Below are positions 23,317 through 31,150 of a DNA stretch of 64,000 bases, piece by piece. The notes under the pieces are model-generated. The model did not search any database and was not told where the DNA came from. It saw only the letters and a list, made by a program, of their open reading frames with translations. Origin of the DNA: Rivibacter subsaxonicus. GTDB lineage: Bacteria; Pseudomonadota; Gammaproteobacteria; Burkholderiales; Burkholderiaceae_C. The translations under genes were made by a program, and so were the position numbers. Numbering within the stretch: position 1 is the first letter of the stretch; every line of letters begins with the position of its first letter. The stretch is taken from contig NZ_SHKP01000004.1 of the NCBI RefSeq assembly GCF_004217215.1, positions 154,819 to 218,818 of the forward strand, read 5' to 3'.

Positions 23317-24618
23317 ATGCCTGTTTTTCAGTTGCCCAGTGGAAGCTGGCGCGTTCAGATCCGCCGCAAAGGGTTGCCGCATTTCGACAAGGTCTTCGAG
23401 ACCGAGAACGAGGCGAGGATGGTCGAGGCGGAGCAGTTGAGTCTGCCGGCCCAGGGCTTCCAGCCGGCGGAGATCACGCTGCGTGATTTGTGGGAGAAGT
23501 ACGCGGCTTCGAGCGACTTCCGCACGAAGGCGCTGACGACCCAGACGACCGAGAGCGGGCGCATCAAGCCGGTGCTGAGGCACCTCGGTGATTACGCCCT
23601 CAAGCATCTTGAGAATGCTCCGGGGTTGATCTACGAGTTCATCGACCTGCGTGAGCGAGCGGTTTCGCATCGCACCGGCAAGCCGCTGTCGTCCACGTCT
23701 CGTCGCCTCGAGATCGCAGCGCTGTCGTCGGTAGTGATTTGGGCCAAGAAGCGACGCTACGTCAAAGAGAACTTCGTGCGGACCATTTCGAGGCCGGGCC
23801 AGGCGAAGCGGACTCGCCGCGTCCCGCCGATCGAGATCGCAAAGATCCAGGCAGGCATGCACCATGAGGATCCGGTGGTTCGGCAAGCGAGTCGGTTCAT
23901 GTACTTGATGCGCTGGGTGGGATGCCGGGCCGGCGAGCTGTCGCGGCTCATGTGGTCGAACGTCAACTGGCCGTCTGGCGATGCGATGTTTACCAATACG
24001 AAGTACAAGGCAGAGAACCGCCGAGTGCATCTGACACCGTCGGTGCTGGAAGTGCTGCGGACGCAGCAGGACTACTCTCTGGAGTTCTTCCCCGGCTCGC
24101 CGTACGTCTTCACGTCGCTCGCCAGGGCATTGGATGCGCCGGAGCCGTTTCGTCCGTTCAACTATTCGGGGGCGGTAAAGACCTTGCTTGCCTTCGACAT
24201 CGTCGCCGCTGGATTCCACACGCACGCCATGAGACGCGAGTTCATCTCGCGCGCGATTGAAGAGGGCATGACTTACGCGAGGATCGGCAAGCAGACTGGG
24301 CAACGGTCCATTGCATCGGTTCAGATTTACGACCAGGGGGACGTGCTGGCGAAGACGCAGCGCGCGGCGATCGACGAGCACACGACCAGTGTGATCACGA
24401 GTGACGTATTCCTCGGGTTTGCCCAGATCCTCGGCATGACGCCGAGCCAGCTGCGCGCTGCTCAGAGCGGTCAGCCGGTCTCGAAGGAGCCGGCGATGTT
24501 CACGACTAACGCGGACATCATGGCATCGAGGCGGTCGGTGCAGATCGCACCCACTACAGGTACCCAGGCCAAGAGGCCGCTTGTTCGACCGCCGCGCGCG
24601 CGTCGAAAGGCCGAGTAG
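23317..24618 (+). CDS. Tyrosine recombinase (island integrase)
   Basis: 433 residues from ATG 23317, chosen because AAGGGGAG lies just upstream. The N-terminal part (MPVFQLPSGSWRVQIRRKG) is the usual arm-binding opening and the middle is a SAM-like core-binding domain. Catalytic motifs: GCRAGELSRL (Arg I, about residue 203), a lysine in the NTKYKAENRRVHL hairpin, THAMRREF (HxxR, about 302) and VQIYDQ (Tyr nucleophile, about 338). The second His/Trp position reads TGQRS instead of LGH, an unusual but tolerated variation. It is adjacent to attL, as expected for an island integrase. The C-terminal tail is long and basic (RPPRARRKAE). Confidence 0.85.
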   Translation: MPVFQLPSGSWRVQIRRKGLPHFDKVFETENEARMVEAEQLSLPAQGFQPAEITLRDLWEKYAASSDFRTKALTTQTTESGRIKPVLRHLGDYALKHLENAPGLIYEFIDLRERAVSHRTGKPLSSTSRRLEIAALSSVVIWAKKRRYVKENFVRTISRPGQAKRTRRVPPIEIAKIQAGMHHEDPVVRQASRFMYLMRWVGCRAGELSRLMWSNVNWPSGDAMFTNTKYKAENRRVHLTPSVLEVLRTQQDYSLEFFPGSPYVFTSLARALDAPEPFRPFNYSGAVKTLLAFDIVAAGFHTHAMRREFISRAIEEGMTYARIGKQTGQRSIASVQIYDQGDVLAKTQRAAIDEHTTSVITSDVFLGFAQILGMTPSQLRAAQSGQPVSKEPAMFTTNADIMASRRSVQIAPTTGTQAKRPLVRPPRARRKAE

Positions 24619-25000
24619 GGCAGAGACGTCAGGCCGATCTGGCCACGCGCTCGCAGGCCTGGAAGCGCAGCAGGAACACGACGCGCTACTTCGAGGGATC
24701 GACTCCGCATCTCGCGGTCGCGTTTCTGTCGCGAGCTCGCTACACGGTGCAGGTCAATGTCGACCTGCCATCAAAGTAGAGATGACTCAAGACAAGCAAC
24801 TTCGTCTTCCATTCGCTCCTCAAGCATCGCACCGTACCCCGGCGCGACGCCGATGCCAACTGTTCCGACTGATGCTCGCCGAACACGGCCGCATCGGCAC
24901 GCGGCAGCGACGCTGGGGCTCGATGCGCGCTCGGACGCGGATCACTCGATCGCGCAACTGATGTTCCAGCCTGGTCCATGGGGCCAGGCGCAAGACCCAA

Positions 25001-25026
25001 GGGCGGCCGTTTGGCCGCCCTCTTTG
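25001..25026 (+). terminator. Rho-independent-like terminator after the integrase region
   Basis: GGGCGGCC-GTTT-GGCCGCCC followed by TCTTTG. Stem of 8 GC pairs with a 4-nt loop and a partly T-rich tail. Confidence 0.55.
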
Positions 25027-25032
25027 TGCCCC

Positions 25033-25064
25033 AGAAGAAAGAAGAGGCCCCAGTCGGGGCCTCT
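25033..25064 (-). terminator. Rho-independent-like terminator for the minus-strand gene
   Basis: On the minus strand AGAGGCCCC-GACT-GGGGCCTCT is followed by TCTTTCTTC, so it fits termination of the 25118-25777 gene. A further ATAGCGC/GCGCTAT hairpin lies at 25075-25091. Confidence 0.55.
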
Positions 25065-25117
25065 CGAACTGGCGATAGCGCTTGGCGCTATGCCGGCTTA
25101 CCTGCACGCACGCTCGT

Positions 25118-25777
25118 TCAGTGAACGATCCGTGCGTAGTCGTCGATGTCCGACTCGTCCAACTTGACGATCTCCGGCTCGCCGGCAATCTGCTGTGCAA
25201 GCCATGGCCAATGAACCACCAGATTCACCTCTTGAACGATGAACCCCTCGATCGCCGTGCCGATGGCTTCAAGCGATGCCAGCGACCGCAGCATGACGGC
25301 ACAGTCAATCACCTTGTCTTCCGGCGCCAACTCCGGCCACTCTTCGACCAGCCTGAGCAGCCCATCGTCCTGCGGCAGATTCATCCCGAGCTGCAGGATG
25401 TTGACCTTGCCGGTATCCAGCACGTGGCACGCGAAGGTGGCCATGCGCTTGGCGATGACTTCCTCGAGCCAGTTGTAGGACCGGCTATCGGACATCGGAA
25501 CGATGTGCCGCCACTGCATACTTCCTGACTGCACGGTCAGCACGCAGTACATCACGCCCGCTCGCGATGGAAACACCGTCATCCGTCCGCCGATCGGGAC
25601 GAAGCCGCTCTCGAGCCTGCGAATCTCCTTCTCCACTGCTGTGAACTCGAGCAAGTAGTCGCTGGGACTACGTGCCGCCGCATCGGGTGATGCCGAAGCA
25701 AGCTCGACTCTGTCGAGCAGTCCTCCGCAACGCAGCTGCTGCAGCAGCGTGAACATTTGGTTCGTTTGGTCTTTCAT
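25118..25777 (-). CDS. Unknown protein next to the hairpin-array RNA
   Basis: 219 residues; not recognised. The N-terminus is a helical segment (KDQTNQMFTLLQQLRCGGLLDRVEL), the middle is beta-rich (GRMTVFPSRAGVMYCVLTVQSGSMQWRHIV), and the C-terminus is acidic with Trp (VNLVVHWPWLAQQIAG). No signal peptide or membrane helix. GAGGACAGAG before the ATG is a good ribosome binding site. It lies immediately downstream, on the same strand, of the candidate structured RNA (25892-27275), with about 115 nt between them. It may be co-transcribed with that RNA or be its protein partner; that is inference only. Confidence 0.7.
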   Translation of the reverse strand: MKDQTNQMFTLLQQLRCGGLLDRVELASASPDAAARSPSDYLLEFTAVEKEIRRLESGFVPIGGRMTVFPSRAGVMYCVLTVQSGSMQWRHIVPMSDSRSYNWLEEVIAKRMATFACHVLDTGKVNILQLGMNLPQDDGLLRLVEEWPELAPEDKVIDCAVMLRSLASLEAIGTAIEGFIVQEVNLVVHWPWLAQQIAGEPEIVKLDESDIDDYARIVH

Positions 25778-25891
25778 CTCTGTCCTCTACTGTTGAACTG
25801 GTCTTGACGACTGTCTTGACCTGCCCCGTATAGGCACGCTGTTTTCAGAAGTGCACCGAGCACGCTTCGCGTCGCCACACCACCGAAAAGC

Positions 25892-27275
25892 GCAGCCGGT
25901 GAAGACATGGCTTCACCAGCTGCAAAGAATTGGGGTGTCCCCCGCCAAATCGGCGGGGGACGGGTGCGCGCAATCGCACGCACCAGTTCTGTTTGAGTTT
26001 CCTTTCTGTCTTTCGATCTTTCTGGTTCTCGCTGCCAAGCAAGACCCATCAATGACCCACGTCGCCGCCAAGCGACGCGGGTCGGTTTCAGTTCGCAACT
26101 GGCATCTCCCGATGCCGTGTCTCATCAACTGCCCGGCGCCTTTCGTCCGCCGTCTTTCGACGGCCGTCATCTCCATGCTTCGATCACATCGCATGAAGAC
26201 TTTCGACGACTACTCAGCTCCGCTCCCCTTCCGACAAGCCTCTTTTTTCGGAGGCGCGGCTTGATGTCAGGTGCCAACCTGACGCCTTCGGAAGTTCCCA
26301 CGTTATTGCCCGGCTACTGCGCTTCGTGACGCCACCACCTCATCAATTGACATAGCTCTGTGAGCTCTCCGGTCGATGTCTCGACCGCGATTTCCCCCGC
26401 CCGATGTTCCATAGCGGCTGGGGTACTCTGTCAACGATTTCCAGTTGTGATCGATGCCCACTTCAGTGGCATCTATGGCTTCATGAAGCTCTGCAACGCA
26501 TCCCCGTTTGGATGCGACTACGTGCTTGAGCTATCCAGCGATCCAGGCGGCTTGCGCCCCCTGGTACCAACGATCCGAGCTTTCGCCTGATCGCCTCGCC
26601 GCGGTTACCCGCGGCGCGTGCAGCCCACACGTGCAGCATGCGTTCAACCGTTGCCGGCTGCCCACAGGCGGTTCTGACGCAGCATCTGCTGCTCCCGCTT
26701 TCACCAGACACAGGTCCGATCCTGGTTACCCAGGTGGCCGTTTCCGTGTCGCCCAACCTCTTCATGGATTGGGTCGAAGGGGAGTGGTTAACTCCCCAGC
26801 GCCCGTCGCCACGCAGCGAGCCTGATTAGAGGCACTGCGCGACGGGCAGTTGTGCTGCAACCGGCTTGGCGGCCGGTGCAGAGAGAACGAAATTGCGATG
26901 GGCGTTGGCGCGCCCCTCGCATCAAAAGTTGCGGTGAGTTGGCGCTTTGCCCGATGAGGTGTCCTGAAGCTTTTGCTTCGACCTGCCTCGTGTAGCACAG
27001 GCGCCACCGAATCGAGACCGACCATTCGCATGCCTGCTCAGATCGGCCTCGGCGACCTCATCAGCCATTGACATGGCCGATGAGGTCGCAGCCATGCCTT
27101 CGACCAGGCGGCGCATTGAGCGCCATCCGGTCGAACGGGGACGCTGCGCTCCCCGTACCCCTCGCAAGGAACATCTTTAGGTGTGATTCGATTTCATCGA
27201 ATCACACGGTGCATTCAGTGCGCGCCTGTGCGGCTCGCCGTGGACATTCGACTGCGGTGCGCGAACACACCGCAG
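25892..27275 (-). ncRNA. Candidate giant structured RNA: array of at least 24 hairpins
   Basis: A 1.4-kb stretch without a credible gene, packed with non-identical hairpins. Examples: 26101-26116, 26149-26164, 26543-26564, 26598-26615, 26721-26734, 26779-26797, 26801-26847, 26855-26881, 26894-26921, 27052-27089 (17 pairs with one mismatch), 27099-27135 (nested), 27135-27156, 27181-27207 (12 pairs), 27252-27275. Read on the minus strand, five loops are GNRA tetraloops: GGGA, GAAA, GCAA, GTAA, GTAA. None is GNRA on the plus strand, so the RNA is most likely made from the minus strand, 5' end near 27.3 kb. Loops of some hairpins are complementary to others. The look is that of ornate large RNAs such as GOLLD, ROOL or OLE, but no known class was recognised and the length exceeds them. 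Exact ends are unknown. Confidence 0.7.
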
Positions 27276-27313
27276 CGTGCCTACACGACGCATCTCAACT
27301 GCAACGCTGCGCT

Positions 27314-28186
27314 GTGCAACCCCTGCCGAAGCTCTTCCCCGTCGGGACCTCGTATGTCCGCATCCCGTCCTCGCAGACTGCCTGCATGCGGATCGTCCTG
27401 GAGACCGTGGAGCGGGGCTCGTCTTGGTGGTCGACAGGCACCGTTGCGGTCGACAAGGCGGTTCCGCTGTCGCTCAAGTTCGCAGAGCTATATCAGACCG
27501 ATCTGACGCCCGCACAGCGCACGGCTGTCCGGGCAAAGGGCAGGGCTTCGGCGCAGCTGCTGCTCTGGCCGGTTGACGTGACCTGCTTTCGCTGGTGGCT
27601 GCTCGCGTCGGACGGCCGTGGGCTGGTGCACGAGCGAGAGAAGCTTCAGCACGCGCATCGCTCGGGCGAACGGGTCACCTTCGGGGATCAGTACAAGCTC
27701 GTGCACCGGCAGCGACAGCGCGAAGCCGGTGGCGGCAAACGGTGGACGTGGGCGATGACGCCGCAGCGCTTCGAGCAGCACTTGAAGATGATTCGCCAGT
27801 TGTCCCGTTCTCATGGCCCGGGATCCGGCGTCGGCGACCGGTTGCTGACGTACCTTGATGCGGTCAAGAGGATGCCCGGCTACGCCGGAATTCGAGAGCA
27901 GAAGTTAGAGCTGCAGCAGGCTGGGCGCGAGGCCTGGCAGCGGACGCATCGAGCCGACCAGGCGTTCCCTTGGACAGAGCGCATTCCCTACCTGACTAAG
28001 TCCTTCGCGTGCTACCACGCGCCGGAGCCGCTCAGGCTCGACACGCTCGCCAACATGATGCAAAGAGAAGCCGCGGCGCGCGGTGCTGCTGCGGCAGCGA
28101 CCGCGGCTGGCTTTCTGGACGCCTTCGGACAGGATGCGGGTGGCGAACCAGTTGCGCCGATGGATGAAGTCGCAGACCCGGTTTGA
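27314..28186 (+). CDS. Unknown basic protein beside the hairpin-array RNA
   Basis: About 290 residues from GTG 27314; the frame stays open further upstream but there it overlaps strong RNA hairpins, so the shorter start is preferred. No known family recognised. The protein is rich in Arg, Trp and Gln (WWSTGTVAVDKAVPL, VTCFRWWLLASDGRG, KRWTWAMTPQRFEQHLKMIRQL), with a helical basic region and an Ala-rich C-terminus (AAARGAAAAATAAGFLDAF). The composition would suit nucleic-acid binding, but that is inference. It is divergently oriented from the RNA, so the two may share a control region near 27.28-27.31 kb. Confidence 0.6.
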   Translation: MQPLPKLFPVGTSYVRIPSSQTACMRIVLETVERGSSWWSTGTVAVDKAVPLSLKFAELYQTDLTPAQRTAVRAKGRASAQLLLWPVDVTCFRWWLLASDGRGLVHEREKLQHAHRSGERVTFGDQYKLVHRQRQREAGGGKRWTWAMTPQRFEQHLKMIRQLSRSHGPGSGVGDRLLTYLDAVKRMPGYAGIREQKLELQQAGREAWQRTHRADQAFPWTERIPYLTKSFACYHAPEPLRLDTLANMMQREAAARGAAAAATAAGFLDAFGQDAGGEPVAPMDEVADPV

Positions 28187-28236
28187 GGCTGGTCACAGCA
28201 GCGAGGCAGAGGTTGCCCCTTGCTTCGCTGTCGTTC

Positions 28237-28533
28237 TCAGCGGGTGCGCCTGGAGTCGGAGGTGTTGGCCCAGATCGTTGCTTGCCGCTCGGTCAGGACC
28301 GATGAAGCGAGGCGCCACCGAATCGTTGCCGTCGTCGCATCGACAACAGCGACTTCGAGACGGTCGCCGACCAGCCGGACCGCGATGGCCCTGCCGTCGC
28401 GCAGGGCGAGGGGCCGGGTGGCCCAGAGTGTCTGGGCTGCGGGCCTGCGGCCTGGGTTGGCAGGACGGGAAGACGGCTTGGACTCGCCGGGGGTGTCGAC
28501 GGCGACCGAGGCTCTGGACGTACGAATGTGCAT
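28237..28533 (-). CDS. Small unknown protein
   Basis: 98 residues from ATG 28533, preceded by TTGGAG five bases upstream. The N-terminal third is basic and disordered-looking (SRPANPGRRPAAQ); the C-terminal part forms strands (AIAVRLVGDRLEVAVVDA, TIRWRLASSVL). Ends 50 nt from the end of the convergent 27314 gene. Not recognised. Confidence 0.45.
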   Translation of the reverse strand: MHIRTSRASVAVDTPGESKPSSRPANPGRRPAAQTLWATRPLALRDGRAIAVRLVGDRLEVAVVDATTATIRWRLASSVLTERQATIWANTSDSRRTR

Positions 28534-29271
28534 GTGATCTCCAAGGTGACGCAACTCAGCGAACACACCTGCGGTGTGTTGCTGTTGCGTCTGGAGATCA
28601 GCGCGGGCTACATGGTCGTCGTGGCTCAAATGCGGGCAACGAGTGTCACACCGATCGCCCTACGGGTTGCCCCGCAGGCGAGGGAGCGCTTGGGCAAGCA
28701 CGAATTTTCCGTATGAGACGGTGATCAGCGGCACGCCTGCCGATCTCGGTCGCCTTGAACCATCAGTTCGAGAATGTTGTCGGTGGCAAGGATGCTCTCG
28801 ATTAGCTGCGGTCGACCGCCTGCTGACGCTCTTCCGTCCTGATCTCACACGCGGCTCCAGACTGGGTGCACCCGTTCGCAGTGAACGTCCGTAGGACAGC
28901 TTGGTGTCCATAGGAGCCGGCGGCGGCGTAGACACGGTGAATGCGTAGGCATTGGCAGTGCTTTCGGGCCTACCTCCCGAGACGAGGCGGCAGTGCTTTG
29001 CGGAAACTGTAAGAACCGTGATCGTCTGATCGAGCCGTCTGGAGCTGCCTTACTGCCACCGGCGTTAACGCATGTGCCGAGCGTGCGATCAAACGGCCGC
29101 GACATCCAACATAAGCAGAGGGGTCTGCAACTGCGGGGATCGTCGCTGGCGGAGGGCAACTTGCACCGGAGTAATGCGGCCTACCGGAGAGCATCAAAGG
29201 CCCGCCTGCAGCGCGTGCGTCAATTACCATCACTGAACAATGGCCGGCAAACGCGCCACCGGGGAGAGGGC
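28534..29271. other. Non-coding stretch with scattered hairpins
   Basis: About 740 bp without a convincing gene. A TGCGGGCAAC arm near 28630 pairs with GTTGCCCCGCA near 28666. At 28852-28917 outer arms GGCTCC/GGAGCC enclose GGGTGCACCC, GTTC-GCAGT-GAAC and GTCC-GTA-GGAC, giving a multi-branched fold. The sequence GGCAGTGCTTT occurs twice (28953 and 28989 areas). It probably holds the promoter and leader of the DUF262 gene. Confidence 0.4.
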
Positions 29272-30963
29272 ATGACCAAGAAGATCAGCGGAGCCGAGTT
29301 TCCGCTAGCGAAGATATTCAGCTCCGACTTTGACTACGCAATTCCGTCCTACCAGCGGCCGTATGCGTGGACGGAGGTGCAGGCGGGGGAGCTGTTCTCG
29401 GACCTAGTGGACTTCTTCACCAAGGAGAAAGACGACACCTACTTCCTGGGCAGCATCGTGCTCATCAAGGAAGAAGGCAAGCCGCACGCCGAGGTCATCG
29501 ACGGGCAGCAGCGGCTGACCACTTTGACCATTCTGCTTGCGGCGCTGACAACCCAGTTCTCGGGCGAGCTTCGTGCGGACTTCGAGAACTACATCCGCGA
29601 GCCCGGCCGCGCCTCGCAAGGCCTGAAGCCCAAGCCACGGCTTGAACTGCGCGAACGTGACCGGCAGTTCTTCGCGGACTACATCCAAGGCCTCAAGTTG
29701 ACCGAACTGGTGGCGCTTGATCCAGCGCAGGTGGACAACGAGTCGCAACGCAACGTGCGGCGCAATGCCGAGGTAATGCTGCAGCGCCTGAAGGCGACCT
29801 TCGGCGAGGACACGGACCGCCTGTGCGAGTTCGGCGCCTTTCTGGTTCAGCGCTGCTTCCTGGTGGCGGTGTCGACGCCCAGCCAGCAGTCGGCCTTCCG
29901 CGTGTTCTCGGTGCTCAACAGCCGGGGCCTGGACCTGCTGCCCACAGACATCATCAAGTCCGATGTCATCGGCAGCATCAAGCAAGTCCACCAGGAAGAC
30001 TTCACCGAGATCTGGGAAGAGCTGGAAGTCGAGACCGGGCGCGACGGCTTCGCGGAGGTCTTCGGCCACATCCGCATGATCTACGCGAAAGAGAAGGCCC
30101 GCCGTTCACTGCTGGAAGAGTTCCGCGAGCGCGTTATCCCCAAGGTGGGTTCGGCAGAGGACCTAGTCTCCAAGGTAGTGGAGCCGTACACCCGAGCCTA
30201 CCTCATCGCCAAGCACTGCCAGTACATCTCGACTTCGAACGCGGCGGAGATCAACGCGCTGTTGAAGTGGCTGAACCGCATCGACAACTCGGACTGGCTG
30301 CCCTCGGCGATGCAGTTCCTGGCCGAGCATGAGAACGACGCGGCCTATGTGCACTTCTTCTTGCGCAAGCTGGAGCGCCTGGCCGCGTGCATGCACATCT
30401 GCGGCTACGACGTAAACGCGCGGATCGAGCGCTACGCCACCTTGCTACGGGCGCTGGATAGGAGCCACTCGATGGCGTCGCCCGTGGAGGCCGTCGAATT
30501 GACGGCCTTTGAGCAGTCGGCGCTGCGACGCGTGCTGCAGAGCGACATCTACCTGATGACTGCAAGGCGCCGCAACTACCTGATCCTGCGGTTGGACTCG
30601 TTCCTGGTGGATGGTGCGGCCACCTATGACCCCACCGTTCTGACCATCGAGCACGTGCTGCCGCAGACAGTGGTCGAGGGCTCAGTGTGGGCCACGCAGT
30701 GGCCGAACTTCAGCGATCGCATCCTCTGGCTCCACCGCCTAGCCAACCTGGTGCCGCTGACGCAGCGTCGGAACTCACAGGCACAGAACTACGACTTCGA
30801 GCGCAAGAAGAAGGCCTACTTCGGCGGCAAGCAAGGCGTGTCGTCATACGCGCTGACCACCCAGGTCTTGAACACTGCGGCCTGGACACCGGCGGTCGTC
30901 GAGCAGCGTCAAGCCGACCTGTTGGAGATGCTGAGCACCAAGTGGGAGTTGGCGGAAACGTGA
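29272..30963 (+). CDS. GmrSD-type DUF262/DUF1524 protein (type IV restriction-like)
   Basis: 563 residues from ATG 29272, which has GGGGAGAGGG directly before it. The N-terminal DUF262 (ParB/Srx-like nucleotide-binding) domain shows IPSYQRPYAW (about residue 25-34) and VIDGQQRLTTL (about 75-85). The C-terminal DUF1524 HNH-type nuclease motif is TIEHVLPQ (about 458), then LANLVPLTQRRNSQAQN. Proteins of this kind cut DNA with modified bases, or guard against phages carrying them. The gene lies 187 nt upstream of the NERD-kinase-helicase gene, same direction; the two may form one defence unit. Confidence 0.85.
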   Translation: MTKKISGAEFPLAKIFSSDFDYAIPSYQRPYAWTEVQAGELFSDLVDFFTKEKDDTYFLGSIVLIKEEGKPHAEVIDGQQRLTTLTILLAALTTQFSGELRADFENYIREPGRASQGLKPKPRLELRERDRQFFADYIQGLKLTELVALDPAQVDNESQRNVRRNAEVMLQRLKATFGEDTDRLCEFGAFLVQRCFLVAVSTPSQQSAFRVFSVLNSRGLDLLPTDIIKSDVIGSIKQVHQEDFTEIWEELEVETGRDGFAEVFGHIRMIYAKEKARRSLLEEFRERVIPKVGSAEDLVSKVVEPYTRAYLIAKHCQYISTSNAAEINALLKWLNRIDNSDWLPSAMQFLAEHENDAAYVHFFLRKLERLAACMHICGYDVNARIERYATLLRALDRSHSMASPVEAVELTAFEQSALRRVLQSDIYLMTARRRNYLILRLDSFLVDGAATYDPTVLTIEHVLPQTVVEGSVWATQWPNFSDRILWLHRLANLVPLTQRRNSQAQNYDFERKKKAYFGGKQGVSSYALTTQVLNTAAWTPAVVEQRQADLLEMLSTKWELAET

Positions 30964-31150
30964 CCTCGGCCGGAGCGGAAGGGCAAAGACTGATCAGAAC
31001 ACGCCCGTACGAGGCGGCAGCAGCAACCAAAGGGAGCCATACAACATGTTCAGAGCGTTGCCCGGGGCGGCACGGATTGAGTCGACCTGCGCCGTGATGT
31101 CGCCGGACTGCTACGGCCGCGGTGTCCCGGGCCGGGGCTGAGGGGCGACC

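Larger units (their letters stand above)
24619..25117. other. Intergenic stretch between integrase and a convergent gene
   Basis: About 500 bp. It holds a weak 59-codon frame on the plus strand at 24782-24961 (MTQDKQLRLPFAPQ), which I cannot confirm as a gene, and three back-to-back hairpins at its right end that look like convergent transcription terminators. Confidence 0.4.

Noticed and set aside
25892..27275. An integron-like attC array or ordinary REP cluster
   Set aside because: The hairpins are all different, not copies of one unit; there are no cassettes between them, and GNRA loops occur on one strand only.
27068..27313. Upstream start (ATG 27068) for the 27314 gene
   Set aside because: It would translate several perfect hairpins of the RNA region; the composition changes to protein-like only after GTG 27314.
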